A stretch of DNA of 51,051 nucleotides from Dokdonella_A sp014338185 (GTDB taxonomy: Bacteria > Pseudomonadota > Gammaproteobacteria > Xanthomonadales > Rhodanobacteraceae): positions 1 through 51,051 of the forward strand of contig SZOS01000019.1 of assembly GCA_030263295.1 (NCBI GenBank), read 5' to 3'. Below the pieces are notes generated by a model that saw only the letters and a program-made list of their open reading frames with translations, made no database searches and had not been told where the DNA came from. Positions 34,648-43,640 of the stretch are shown here, one piece after another. How positions within the stretch are numbered: the first letter of the stretch is position 1; the number at the start of each line of letters is the position of its first letter. The translations under genes and the position numbers were made by a program.

Positions 34648-36933
34648 ATGCGGAACCTGTTTGTCCTCGCGCTCGCACTGGCGTTCGCGAGCGCCGCCGG
34701 CGCCAAGCCGACCGATGCGCCGGCTGCACCGCCGCTGCTCAAGCCGACCCCGAGCCAGGCCGAAGCCGCGATCTGGGCCACCCGCTTCCTCACCCATTTC
34801 CACTACAAGCCGACGCCGCTGGACGATGCGATGTCGGCGCGCATCTACCAGAGCTACCTCGACGCGCTCGACGGCGACAAGCTGTTCTTCACCCAGGCCG
34901 ACATCGACAAGTTCGATGCGTGGAAGGACACGCTCGACGATGCGATCTACGACCAGGACCTCACCGCGCCGTATGCGATGTTCAACATCTACGAGCAGCG
35001 CGTGGGCGAGCGCGTCGCGCATGCACGCGCGCTGCTGGCCAAGGGTTTCGACTTCAGCAGCGACGAGACCTACAACTACGACCGCAGCAAGGCGGCGTGG
35101 CCCAAGGACGAGGCCGAGGCCAACGACCAGTGGCGCAAGCGCGTCAAGAACGACTGGTTGCGGCTCAAGCTGGCCGGCAAGGCCGACAAGGACATCCGCG
35201 ACACGCTCGACAAGCGCTACGCCAATTACCTCGATCGCGTGCGCCAGCTCAACAGCGAAGACGTGTTCCAGACGTTCATGAACGCCTACGCCTCGTCGAT
35301 CGAACCGCACACCAACTACCTCGGGCCGCGCGCGTCGGAGAACTTCGACATCTCGATGCGGCTGTCGCTGGAGGGCATCGGCGCGGTGCTGCAGCGTGAC
35401 GACGACTACATCGCGATCCGCGAGATCGTGCCGGGCGGGCCGGCCGCGCTGTCGGGCAAGCTCAAGGTCGGCGACCGCATCGTCGGCGTGGGACAGGGCG
35501 AGAGCGGGCCGATGCTCGACATCATCGGCTGGCGCATCGACGATGCGGTGGAGAAGATCCGCGGCCCCAAGGACACCACCGTGCGGCTGGAAGTCCTGCC
35601 GGCGGACGCGGGTCCCGACGGCAAGCATTTCACGCTGGCGCTGGTGCGCAAGAAGGTTTCGATCGAGGAGCAGGCGGCCAAGAAGTCGATCATCGAGGTC
35701 AAGCAGGGCGAGCAGACGCGGCGCATCGGCGTGATCTCGCTGCCGACCTTCTACCAGGACTTCGACGCGCGACGGCGTGGCGAGCGTGACTACAAGAGCG
35801 CCACGCGCGACGTGGCGCGCCTGCTGGGCGAACTCAAGGCCGACAAGGTCGATGGCGTGCTCGTCGACCTGCGCAACAACGGCGGCGGTTCGCTGGCCGA
35901 GGCCACCGACCTCAGCGGCCTGTTCATCGGCGGTGGTCCGGTGGTGCAGGTGCGCAATGCCAGCGGCCAGGTCGAGGTCGAGCGGGCGCCGGAGAAGAAG
36001 ATGGTGTGGGACGGCCCGCTCGCGGTGCTCATCAATCGCGGCTCGGCCTCGGCCTCGGAGATCTTCGCCGCGGCGATGCAGGATTACGGCCGCGGCGTCA
36101 TCATCGGCGAACCGAGCTTCGGCAAGGGCACGGTGCAGAACCTCGTCGACCTCGACGATGTCGCGCACAACGAGAAGCCGACCTTCGGCGAGGTCAAGAT
36201 GACCATCGCGCAGTTCTTCCGCATCAACGGCGGCTCCACCCAGTTGCGCGGCGTCACGCCCGACATCAGCTTCCCGCTCACCGTCGATGCCAAGGATTTC
36301 GGCGAATCCAGCTACGACAACGCGTTGCCGTGGACCTCGATCGCGGCGGCCAAGTACGTGCCTACCGGCCAGCTCAAGACCATCGTGCCGCTGCTGGAAC
36401 AGCGCCATGCCGAGCGCGTGGCGCACAACGTGCCGTGGCAGAACTTCGAAGCCGATGTGGCCGATGCCCGCACGCTGCGCGCGCGCAAGACGATCTCGCT
36501 CAACGAGACGGTGCGGCGCCAGCAGCGTGACGAGCAAGAGGCCAAGCGCAAGGCGCGCGAGGCCGCCACCAAGGCAGCCGAGGATGGCGGGGCCGACGCG
36601 GCTGCGGCAGGCAAGACGAGCACCGCGGCAGCCACCGGCAAGCCGGCGGACGGGGCCGGCCAGGCCGGCCAGGGCGGGACGGACGATGCGGTGGACCCGA
36701 CGCTCACCGATGCGGACGATGCACCAGTCGACCTGACCAGTGATGATGGCCTGCAGCCCGACGAACGTGGCGTGAGCAAGGAAGTCGCGCGCGAGAAGGA
36801 GGCCAGGCAGCGCCGCGACGTGATCCTCAACGAGGCCGCGCACATCCTTGCCGACGAGATCGACCTCGTGCGCGCCGACGTCAAGCTCGCGCAACAGGTG
36901 CTGCCGCACGCGGTGCGCACCCCGCTCGACTGA
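34648..36933 (+). CDS. prc: Carboxy-terminal (tail-specific) protease Prc
   Basis: Periplasmic S41 protease that degrades proteins from the C terminus and, in E. coli, tunes peptidoglycan hydrolases with NlpI. The 761-residue protein has a signal peptide (ending SAAGA), an N-terminal helical domain, a PDZ domain (about residues 235-330: ISMRLSLEGIGAVLQ, then GGPAALSGKLKVGDRIVG) and the catalytic dyad Ser468 (in GSASASEIFAAAMQDY) and Lys493 (FGKGTVQN). The 25-residue spacing equals that of E. coli Prc. A C-terminal DUF3340-like domain follows with an Ala/Lys-rich insertion (about residues 630-700). GGAG is six bases before the ATG. Confidence 0.95.
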   Translation: MRNLFVLALALAFASAAGAKPTDAPAAPPLLKPTPSQAEAAIWATRFLTHFHYKPTPLDDAMSARIYQSYLDALDGDKLFFTQADIDKFDAWKDTLDDAIYDQDLTAPYAMFNIYEQRVGERVAHARALLAKGFDFSSDETYNYDRSKAAWPKDEAEANDQWRKRVKNDWLRLKLAGKADKDIRDTLDKRYANYLDRVRQLNSEDVFQTFMNAYASSIEPHTNYLGPRASENFDISMRLSLEGIGAVLQRDDDYIAIREIVPGGPAALSGKLKVGDRIVGVGQGESGPMLDIIGWRIDDAVEKIRGPKDTTVRLEVLPADAGPDGKHFTLALVRKKVSIEEQAAKKSIIEVKQGEQTRRIGVISLPTFYQDFDARRRGERDYKSATRDVARLLGELKADKVDGVLVDLRNNGGGSLAEATDLSGLFIGGGPVVQVRNASGQVEVERAPEKKMVWDGPLAVLINRGSASASEIFAAAMQDYGRGVIIGEPSFGKGTVQNLVDLDDVAHNEKPTFGEVKMTIAQFFRINGGSTQLRGVTPDISFPLTVDAKDFGESSYDNALPWTSIAAAKYVPTGQLKTIVPLLEQRHAERVAHNVPWQNFEADVADARTLRARKTISLNETVRRQQRDEQEAKRKAREAATKAAEDGGADAAAAGKTSTAAATGKPADGAGQAGQGGTDDAVDPTLTDADDAPVDLTSDDGLQPDERGVSKEVAREKEARQRRDVILNEAAHILADEIDLVRADVKLAQQVLPHAVRTPLD

Positions 36934-37079
36934 GCGCCGGCGTGGCACGCACCATCCGCGTGCAGGACCGCGGCCGCACCCACCTTGCCGCGCGTGCCCG
37001 CGCGCGAATCAGGCCGGTGCACGCCTGATCCGCGCGAGACCCCCTTGACCGTGCTCGCCGTCGCCGGCGTCGCACCTGC

Positions 37080-38336
37080 TCAGCGCGTGCCGGGCGTGCT
37101 CTCGAATCCGTTGGCGAAGATCAGATCAATGGCCTGGAGTTCGAACGCACCGATGTCGGTGGCCGCCCCCGCGCTGCGCACAAACCCGCTGCCGCGCTGG
37201 TCGAACTCGAGGCCTGCGGCGTTGCTGCCCGCATCCAGCGCCGGGCTGGTCGCTGCCAGTGCATGGGTGTGGGTGGCACCGCCGTTGTCGGCCAGTGGCA
37301 ACAGTTGTGGGTCGGCGCCCAGGGTGTCACCCGGCAGCGTGAGCAGCGGACCCGCCTGCATCACGAGATTGTGGTCGCCCGCGACGGCAAGCGTCTCGGT
37401 ACTGCCGAGGTCGGCGCCGCTGTCGGCGCCGTTGCCGGCAATGATCGTGCTGTGCAGTGCGGTCGGGATGCTGTAGCCGATGTAGACGCCACCACCGCCC
37501 GTGCCCGCGGCGTTGGCGCTGACGGTGCTGTTGCTGATCGTGAGCGTGCCGCCAGCGGCGGCCTCGCCACCGTGGTACAGGCCACCTCCGAGCACGGCGG
37601 CGGCGTTGCCGGAGATCGTGCTGTTGCGCACCACCACGGCGCCGTCGGCGGTTGCGCCGCCGCCGGCAATCGCACCGCTGTTGCCCGACAGTGTGCTCGA
37701 CTCGAGCGTGAGGTCGCCGAGCACGAGTACGCCGGCACCGGAGCTGTAGGATTCGTTGCCGCGGCAGTCGCGCACCGTCGATGCGACCAGGGTGAGGTTG
37801 GCCTGCGAGAACACGCAGCCACCACCGCCCACGTAGTACCCGTTGGCGAGCGTGAGCCGTTCGATGCGCAAGATGCCGGCGCCATAGTGGGCGAGCACGC
37901 TGGCGTTGCCGCTGCCATCGATCACGAGCGGGCTGTCCGGGCCGCGCAGGGTGAGTGAATCCAGATTGGTGCTGATCGCGCCCTGCGTGAGCGTGATGCT
38001 CGAACAGGTCAGCGCCGAAAGGTCGACCGTGTCACCGCTGGCCGCGGTGGCGACCACCTCACGCAAGCTGCCGCTGCTGCCGTCGTCGGCACAGTGGGTG
38101 ACCGGCAGTATCGCGCCGCCCTCGGGCAGCGTGGCGCTGTGTTTGCGCGGCAGCGCACGCCGGCCGAACGTTCGTGCGGTCTCGAGGCGCGCCTGCAGCG
38201 TGGTGTCGACAAGGTGCTGGTCTGGCACACGCGGCGCCGCGTGCGCGGGACCGGTGGCGAGTCCGCCCAGTGCCAAGGCGAGGCTGGCGACCAGCGGCGT
38301 GCGTGTGAACAGCGGTGGCGAGATGGAACCGGGCAT
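37080..38336 (-). CDS. Exported beta-helix protein with DLIFANGFE tail
   Basis: A 418-residue protein with a signal peptide (ending AHA before APRVPD). It is built of short Gly/Asn/Ser-rich repeats typical of a right-handed parallel beta-helix (STLSGNSGAIAGGGATADGA, then NSTISGNAAAVLGGGLYHGG), as in choice-of-anchor Q and polymorphic outer-membrane-like proteins. The helix ends in the common ATDIGAFELQ. A short tail I-D-L-I-F-A-N-G-F-E plus six residues follows. The same tail ends the protein at 47631. AGGAAA precedes the ATG at 38336. Surface or secreted location is likely; ligand or substrate unknown. Confidence 0.8.
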   Translation of the reverse strand: MPGSISPPLFTRTPLVASLALALGGLATGPAHAAPRVPDQHLVDTTLQARLETARTFGRRALPRKHSATLPEGGAILPVTHCADDGSSGSLREVVATAASGDTVDLSALTCSSITLTQGAISTNLDSLTLRGPDSPLVIDGSGNASVLAHYGAGILRIERLTLANGYYVGGGGCVFSQANLTLVASTVRDCRGNESYSSGAGVLVLGDLTLESSTLSGNSGAIAGGGATADGAVVVRNSTISGNAAAVLGGGLYHGGEAAAGGTLTISNSTVSANAAGTGGGGVYIGYSIPTALHSTIIAGNGADSGADLGSTETLAVAGDHNLVMQAGPLLTLPGDTLGADPQLLPLADNGGATHTHALAATSPALDAGSNAAGLEFDQRGSGFVRSAGAATDIGAFELQAIDLIFANGFESTPGTR

Positions 38337-38551
38337 GGGAAATTTCCTGCGGGATGGTGACGATTTGGGGTGCATGGGCAGCGCCGCAACGACAGCGGCA
38401 GCTTGATCCGGCGCAGTCCAAGTATGGCATCCAGCCCTGCGGCGCAGGCCTGGCATGCGCGCGCCGACCCGCCAGCGCGCCCGTGCCGCGACGCTGCCCC
38501 AGCGGCCTCGGTCCCGGCGCATGCGCTGCGCGCGGGGGTGGCATGCCGTCG

Positions 38552-39925
38552 TCAGCGGTAGCGCTGCTGCAGGAAGCGGAAGTACGCGCGCAGGCCCTGG
38601 GCTTCGCCACCGCGCGGATGGCCGGGCCTGTCGGCATCGTTCCACGCATACACATCCAGGTGCGCCCATGCCTGCGTTTCGGGCAGGAAGCGTTCCAGGT
38701 ACAGCGCCGCGGTGATCGCGCCAGCCTGGCGCGAGGCGCCGGCGTTGGCGAGGTCGGCGACGTGCGACTCGAGCAGGGTCAGGTACGGCCGCCACAGCGG
38801 CAGGCGCCACAGCGGGTCGTGGCTGGCGTGCGCGGCGTCGAGCAGTTGCGCGGCCAGGTCGTCACGATTGCAGAACAGTGCAGGCAGTTCCGGCCCGAGC
38901 GCGACGCGCGCGGCACCGGTCAGCGTGGCGAAATCCAGGATCAGGTCGGGCTTCTGCTCGGCCGCGTAGGCCAGCGCGTCGCACAGGATCAGGCGGCCTT
39001 CGGCGTCGGTGTTGTCGATCTCGACGCTGATGCCCGCACGCGTGGTGACCACCTCGCCCGGCCGCAGTGCGTTGCCCGCGATCGAGTTCTCGACCGCCGG
39101 CACCAGCAGCGTGAGCCGCACCGGCAGGCGCGCGCCGAGCACGAGACCGGCCAACGCGATCGCATGCGCGGCGCCGCCCATGTCCTTCTTCATCCAGCGC
39201 ATGCCTTCGGCGCTCTTGATGTCGAGGCCGCCGCTGTCGAAGCACACGCCCTTGCCGACCAGCACCAGGTGTGGCGCATGGGCCGGCCCATGCGTGAGTT
39301 GCGCCAGGCGCGGCGCGCGGTGGCTTGCGCGACCCACCGCATGGATGGTCGGAAAGCCCGCGGCCAGGAGCTCGTCGCCAACCCAGTCGCAATAGTCCGC
39401 GTCATGGCTCGCGGCGAGCTTGCGCACCTCGGCCACGAGCTGTTCGGGGCCCAGCTCCTCGGTGGGCGTGTTGACGAGTTCGCGCACGAGACAGGTGGCC
39501 TGCGCCAGCGCACGCACGCGCTCGGCCAGCGCGCTGCCCACGCACAGCTGCGCAGGGGCGCGGCGTGCCTTGCGGTAGCGCGTGTAGCGATAGGCGCCCA
39601 GTGCCCAGCCCAGCGCGACATCGGTGGCATCGAGCTCGACGCCGCGCGGGTCGAGCCGGTAGGCGCCCGGCGCGAGCCGCTGCGGCAGCCAGGCCAGCGC
39701 CGTCACCGGATCGCGCGGGTCACAGCCGGCGAGGATCGCGGCAATGCCGCCCTGCGCGTCGGGCAGCGCAAGGTGCTGGCCGGCCTGGCCGGAAAAGTCC
39801 TGCGCCGCGCACCACTGGCGTGCGCCGCCGCCAAGGCCATCGACGATCGTGCCGAAGCGCTCGGTCGTGACCGCGATGAGCGCGGTGGCGGAGGTGGGTG
39901 TGTCGGTGATCAGCCAGGCATCCAT
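38552..39925 (-). CDS. M17 leucyl aminopeptidase family protein
   Basis: A 457-residue cytosolic metallo-aminopeptidase. Metal and active-site motifs of family M17 are complete: VGKGVCFDSGGLDIKS, the region MKKDMGGAA, and the signature NTDAEGRLILCDAL. The N-terminal domain is shorter and more divergent than in PepA, as in the family's second bacterial branch. The gene follows the HAD phosphatase with a 15-bp gap and is the last of a three-gene minus-strand operon (PstS-like, HAD, M17). It would finish protein turnover by releasing N-terminal residues. Confidence 0.92.
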   Translation of the reverse strand: MDAWLITDTPTSATALIAVTTERFGTIVDGLGGGARQWCAAQDFSGQAGQHLALPDAQGGIAAILAGCDPRDPVTALAWLPQRLAPGAYRLDPRGVELDATDVALGWALGAYRYTRYRKARRAPAQLCVGSALAERVRALAQATCLVRELVNTPTEELGPEQLVAEVRKLAASHDADYCDWVGDELLAAGFPTIHAVGRASHRAPRLAQLTHGPAHAPHLVLVGKGVCFDSGGLDIKSAEGMRWMKKDMGGAAHAIALAGLVLGARLPVRLTLLVPAVENSIAGNALRPGEVVTTRAGISVEIDNTDAEGRLILCDALAYAAEQKPDLILDFATLTGAARVALGPELPALFCNRDDLAAQLLDAAHASHDPLWRLPLWRPYLTLLESHVADLANAGASRQAGAITAALYLERFLPETQAWAHLDVYAWNDADRPGHPRGGEAQGLRAYFRFLQQRYR

Positions 39926-39940
39926 CGGACGGGTTTCCGG

Positions 39941-40657
39941 TCAGGGTTGGACGGGGACGGACCTGCATGCGTGGGTGTCGAGCCAGCGGGCGAGCTCGGC
40001 CAGGTCATGTATGTGCAGGTCGGGTTGGATGCCGGCATGGCACCAGCTCGCAGCATGGCGATTGAGCCAGCCGCTGCGCAAGCCTGCCGCGCGCGCGCCG
40101 GCCACGTCCAGTGCGGGATCATCGCCCACATGCAGCACGTGCTCGGGTGCCAGCCCGAGCCAGTCGCAGGCGGCATGGAAGATGCCGGCCGCGGGCTTGG
40201 CCACGCCCAGCTCGCGCGCGCTGAAGCTGGCCTGGAAATGGCGGTCCAGGCCGATGCGCGCGAGGTCGGCATTGCCGTTGGAAATGCTGACCAGCGGCAC
40301 CCGTGCGGCGAGCGCGGCGAGCGCCGGGACCGCGTCGGGGTAGCAATGGACGCGGTTGCGGGCGTCGAAGTAGACCTCGAACGCCGCGCGCACCGCGTGC
40401 TCGCTGTCGACACCCGCGCTGCGCAAGGCGTGGCGCAGCGAGAGCAGGCGCTGCGCGCTGAAATCATGCGCCAGGTCCGGTCGTTGCGCGCTGATGCGAT
40501 CACGCAGCTCGCGTAGCGCCGCGATCGGCCACGCCTGCGCCACCGCGGGAAAGTGCTGGCGCAGCCAGTCGTCGAGCGCGTGCTCGGCGGCGACGATCGC
40601 CGGCTCGACCGGCCACAGGGTGTCATCCAGGTCGAGCGAGATGGCGAGGATGCGCAT
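39941..40657 (-). CDS. HAD-family phosphatase
   Basis: A 238-residue hydrolase with motif I SLDLDDTLWPVEPAI (nucleophile Asp9), motif II VSISNGNAD, the motif III lysine in LGVAKPAAGIF and motif IV HVGDDPALDVAGAR. The four-helix cap between motifs I and II puts it in subfamily I. It is broadly like YigB, an FMN/sugar phosphatase of E. coli, but the substrate cannot be assigned. It sits 14 bp after the PstS-like gene and 15 bp before the M17 gene, so the three are almost certainly co-transcribed. Confidence 0.9.
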   Translation of the reverse strand: MRILAISLDLDDTLWPVEPAIVAAEHALDDWLRQHFPAVAQAWPIAALRELRDRISAQRPDLAHDFSAQRLLSLRHALRSAGVDSEHAVRAAFEVYFDARNRVHCYPDAVPALAALAARVPLVSISNGNADLARIGLDRHFQASFSARELGVAKPAAGIFHAACDWLGLAPEHVLHVGDDPALDVAGARAAGLRSGWLNRHAASWCHAGIQPDLHIHDLAELARWLDTHACRSVPVQP

Positions 40658-40671
40658 GCGCCGGTCGCGGG

Positions 40672-41799
40672 TCAGATGCCTCCGCCCGGCGCGGGCGCGG
40701 GTTGGCTGGCGGCACTGGATGCCGGCTTGGCTGCCGGGGTCGCGCGCTGCGCCTTGCGCGACTGCGCGCGTTCGAGATTGCGGCGTGCGGCCTGGGTCGA
40801 TTCCGCCGTGGGCGCGGTCGCGACCTTGGAGGCGAGCACCGCGCGCGGCGCCGACATCGGCTGGCCCGTGGCCGGCGCGGCCGTTGCCGCGGCCACCGCG
40901 GCGGCGTCACGCCCGACGCGCTCGTCGATGAGGGCCATGCGCGCGGTGTCGCGCCCGGCCACGTCACCCGCGTCGGCCCACGGCACGAGGCCGTGCTTGC
41001 GCAGGATCGCCGCGGCCGCGGGCGTGTGCAGGAACGCCGCAAAGCGTTGCACCGCGTCCCGGCGCGGCGAATCGGCGCGCGTGACCATGTACAGCGTGAT
41101 GAACAGCGGATAGCTGCCGTCGGCCACGCTCTGTGTCGTGGGCGGGACGCCTTCGATCGCCAGCGCGCGCACCTTGGGATTGCCGCGCGTGCCCGCGAGC
41201 GTCGACAGGCCCAGGCCGGCCGGGTCGAGGGTGATCGCCTCTTCGAGCTTGACGGTGTTGATGTACAGGCGCGGCGCCGCCACCGGCTGGTTGCCGTTGC
41301 GGTAGACCAGCGCGCGCAGCGAATACTCCACGCCGTCGAGCGGACTGGCGATCGAATACAGGTTGATCGGCTTGTCGGGCCCGCCCAGCTCCTTCCAGTT
41401 GCCGATGCGGCCAAAGTAGATGTCGTGGACCTGCTTGAGGCTGAGGCTGCGCACCGGGTTCTGCGGATGGGTGATCAGCACCGCGCCATCGAGCACCACC
41501 GGCGTGAACTCCAATCCCGCCTCCTCGGCCCGGCGCGCGTAGCGATCGCGCGCCGAGGTGGCGAAATCGGCGCTGCCCTGCGCCACCGCATCGAGGCCCG
41601 ACAGCGTGCTGAACGGCTGCAGGCTGATCTTGCCCAGCTTCTGCCGCGCGTACTCCTTGGCCAGGTCCTCCATGATGGAGCGGCCGGTGGCGTGGTCACC
41701 GCGCCACACCAGCTGGTCGGGTGCGGCGGCGCGCACCGACGCGCTGCCCAGCAGCGCCAGGACAGCCAACAACAGCAACCACAAACGATACCCAGCCAT
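40672..41799 (-). CDS. PstS-like periplasmic substrate-binding protein
   Basis: A 375-residue protein with a signal peptide (RLWLLLLAVLALLGSASVRA) and a PBP-like fold of the phosphate-binding type (QGSADFATSARDRYARRAEE, then LKQVHDIYFGRIGNWKELGG, then TLYMVTRADSPRRDAVQRFA). After about residue 285 comes a long Ala/Pro/Arg-rich tail ending in GGGI that is not part of the fold. No ABC permease or ATPase genes lie nearby, so it may be a stand-alone binding or sensor protein. I chose the ATG at 41799; another ATG at 41832 would add 11 residues. It is first in the operon with the HAD and M17 genes. Confidence 0.85.
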   Translation of the reverse strand: MAGYRLWLLLLAVLALLGSASVRAAAPDQLVWRGDHATGRSIMEDLAKEYARQKLGKISLQPFSTLSGLDAVAQGSADFATSARDRYARRAEEAGLEFTPVVLDGAVLITHPQNPVRSLSLKQVHDIYFGRIGNWKELGGPDKPINLYSIASPLDGVEYSLRALVYRNGNQPVAAPRLYINTVKLEEAITLDPAGLGLSTLAGTRGNPKVRALAIEGVPPTTQSVADGSYPLFITLYMVTRADSPRRDAVQRFAAFLHTPAAAAILRKHGLVPWADAGDVAGRDTARMALIDERVGRDAAAVAAATAAPATGQPMSAPRAVLASKVATAPTAESTQAARRNLERAQSRKAQRATPAAKPASSAASQPAPAPGGGI

Positions 41800-41879
41800 G
41801 TTCACGAGGATGCAGCAGATGCAGGCGCGCACCTTAGCATGCGCGCCGCCGCGCTACCTGACTTGCACCCGGTCGCACT

Positions 41880-43295
41880 TCACTGCAGCAGCAGGTAGAA
41901 CGCCTCCTCGCCGCGCAGCAGCGTGAGCATGAGCTGGCGCGGGCGCAACGCGAGCAGGCGCGCGAAGTCGGCGCTGCCGGCCAGGTCGCGCCGATTGAGC
42001 GCGACGATGACATCGCCCTTGCGCAGGCCCGCGGCGAACGCGCGGCTGGTGTCGCTGATCGCGCTCACGCTCACGCCGCCGATGCCCTGCCGGCGCAGCG
42101 TGTCGCCGACTTCGGTGAACTGCACGCCAGCCAGGCGCTGGTCCAGCCCTTCGCCGCGGATGACCTGCACCACCGGTGCCTTGAGCGTGGCCTTGACGCT
42201 GAGTTCGGCGCCATCGCGCTGGAACGCGACCGTGACGCTGGCCCCGAGCGCGGTGAGCCCCTCGATGTTGTGCAGGTCCTGGGCACTGGCCACGGGCTTG
42301 CCATCGACCGCGGTGACCACGTCACCGGCACGCAGTCCGGCCGCGGCAGCGGGCGAATCCGCGCGCACGCGCGTGAGCACCGCGCCGCGCACCTCGTGCA
42401 GGCCGAGCAGGCGCGCCAGTTCGGGCGTCACGTCCTGCGCATCGACGCCGAGCACGCCGCGCTTGACCGTGCCGGTGGCCACGAGCTGGCGCATCACGTC
42501 GACCGCGAGGTTGGAGGGGATCGCGAAGCCGATGCCGACATTGCCGCCCGAGGGCGAGTAGATCATCGAGTTGATGCCGACCAGCTCGCCGCGCAGGTTC
42601 ACCAGCGGTCCGCCCGAGTTGCCCGGGTTGATCGGTGCGTCGGTCTGGATGAAGTTCTGGTAGCCGGCGCCGCGCAGGCCGGTGCGGCCCAGGGCCGAGA
42701 TCATGCCGTGGGTCACGGTCTGGCCCAGCCCGAACGGCTCGCCCACCGCGGCCACGAAATCACCCACCCGCAGGCTGGAGGAATCGGCGATCGGCAGCGC
42801 GACGAGGCGGTCGGCGGCGATCTGCAACACGGCCAGGTCGGTGTCGGGGTCGGTGCCCAGCACCTTGGCCTTGAGCGTGCGGCTGTCGGCCAGCGTCACG
42901 CTGATCTCGTCGGCGCCTTCCACCACGTGGTTGTTGGTGAGCACGTAGCCCTTGGCGGCATCGACGATCACGCCCGAACCCAGCGACTGCTGCACGCGCT
43001 CGCGCGGCAGGTCGGGCACGCCGAAGAAGCGGCGGAACACCGGATCGTCGAAATACGGATTGCGCACGGCCACGCGCGTGCGCGAGGCGATGTTGACCAC
43101 GGCCGGGGTCACGCGCTCGAGCATCGGCGCAAGCGACGGCAGCGGCAGCACATCCGGCGCGGGCGCGGGTGTCGCCGCGTGGGCGACGGGCGTCGCGCCG
43201 CGGTCGGCCAGCAGGCCTCCCAGCACCAGCCCCACGCACAGGGGCAGCAACACGAGGGCGAGACGGGGCGACAGCGCAGGGCGAAACGGGGGCAT
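41880..43295 (-). CDS. Do-like periplasmic serine protease (DegP/DegQ/MucD type)
   Basis: A 471-residue HtrA protease that degrades or refolds damaged envelope proteins. The signal or anchor segment is LALVLLPLCVGLVLGGLLA. The triad is His123 (LTNNHVVEGA), Asp153 (DTDLAVLQIA) and Ser227 (NPGNSGGPL). Two PDZ domains follow (about residues 275-365 and 375-470). The LA loop after the first strand is short (VRNPYFDDPVFRRFFG), as in DegQ/MucD rather than DegP. The promoter lies in the 345-bp divergent gap to nrdJ; I could not recognise a sigma-E type promoter there. Confidence 0.94.
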   Translation of the reverse strand: MPPFRPALSPRLALVLLPLCVGLVLGGLLADRGATPVAHAATPAPAPDVLPLPSLAPMLERVTPAVVNIASRTRVAVRNPYFDDPVFRRFFGVPDLPRERVQQSLGSGVIVDAAKGYVLTNNHVVEGADEISVTLADSRTLKAKVLGTDPDTDLAVLQIAADRLVALPIADSSSLRVGDFVAAVGEPFGLGQTVTHGMISALGRTGLRGAGYQNFIQTDAPINPGNSGGPLVNLRGELVGINSMIYSPSGGNVGIGFAIPSNLAVDVMRQLVATGTVKRGVLGVDAQDVTPELARLLGLHEVRGAVLTRVRADSPAAAAGLRAGDVVTAVDGKPVASAQDLHNIEGLTALGASVTVAFQRDGAELSVKATLKAPVVQVIRGEGLDQRLAGVQFTEVGDTLRRQGIGGVSVSAISDTSRAFAAGLRKGDVIVALNRRDLAGSADFARLLALRPRQLMLTLLRGEEAFYLLLQ

Positions 43296-43482
43296 GGCGA
43301 GGTATCCGGCAACGGTTGACGAAACGTCACAGACCGCGCGCGGCGTGCTGGAGTGCGCCGCGAGCGCGTGCTGGCAGGCCCATCTTGCAACATTCGTTCA
43401 GCTTGGCGCCGCGACTGCTGCGTTGCGGCAGTGCGCAGGCTTTACAGGCGAGCCGGGTTCAGCGTACTGTCACACGTCGGCG

Positions 43483-43498
43483 TCACAAGATGTTGTGG
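43483..43498 (+). promoter_or_regulatory. NrdR-box-like palindrome upstream of nrdJ
   Basis: The 16 bases TCACAAGATGTTGTGG contain the palindrome CACAA-N4-TTGTG. They match the published NrdR box pattern (acaCwAtATaTwGtgt) at 12 of 16 positions, including the most conserved ones. NrdR represses ribonucleotide reductase genes. The site is 143 bp before the nrdJ ATG. NrdR boxes usually come in pairs about 31 bp apart; no good second copy is visible. The rest of the 345-bp gap (43296-43640) shows no B12-riboswitch motif and no gene. Confidence 0.55.
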
Positions 43499-43640
43499 TT
43501 GCGGGCGCTGGCCGCAACTACAGCTTGTGATCCCAGTGAAGGGGCACGGCAGCGTCCGCCTTGGGAGAGGCGATGCGTCGTTGGTAGTCAGCGCGGCCCG
43601 CATGAGCGGGTCGCGCCAGCGAGGGAGAACCATCAGATCC

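Noticed and set aside
34567..36948. 793-residue minus-strand frame opposite prc
   Set aside because: Antisense to a gene with conserved Ser/Lys dyad and PDZ domain; no domain of its own.
38315..40516. 733-residue plus-strand frame opposite the M17 and HAD genes
   Set aside because: It crosses two genes with complete active-site motifs; shadow composition.
43296..43420. Sigma-E type promoter for the DegP/DegQ-like gene
   Set aside because: I looked for GGAACTT with a suitable -10 on the minus strand and found only poor matches.
43296..43640. Cobalamin riboswitch in the nrdJ leader
   Set aside because: No B12-box-like core or supporting stems were recognisable. The gap is explained by the divergent promoters and a NrdR-like box.
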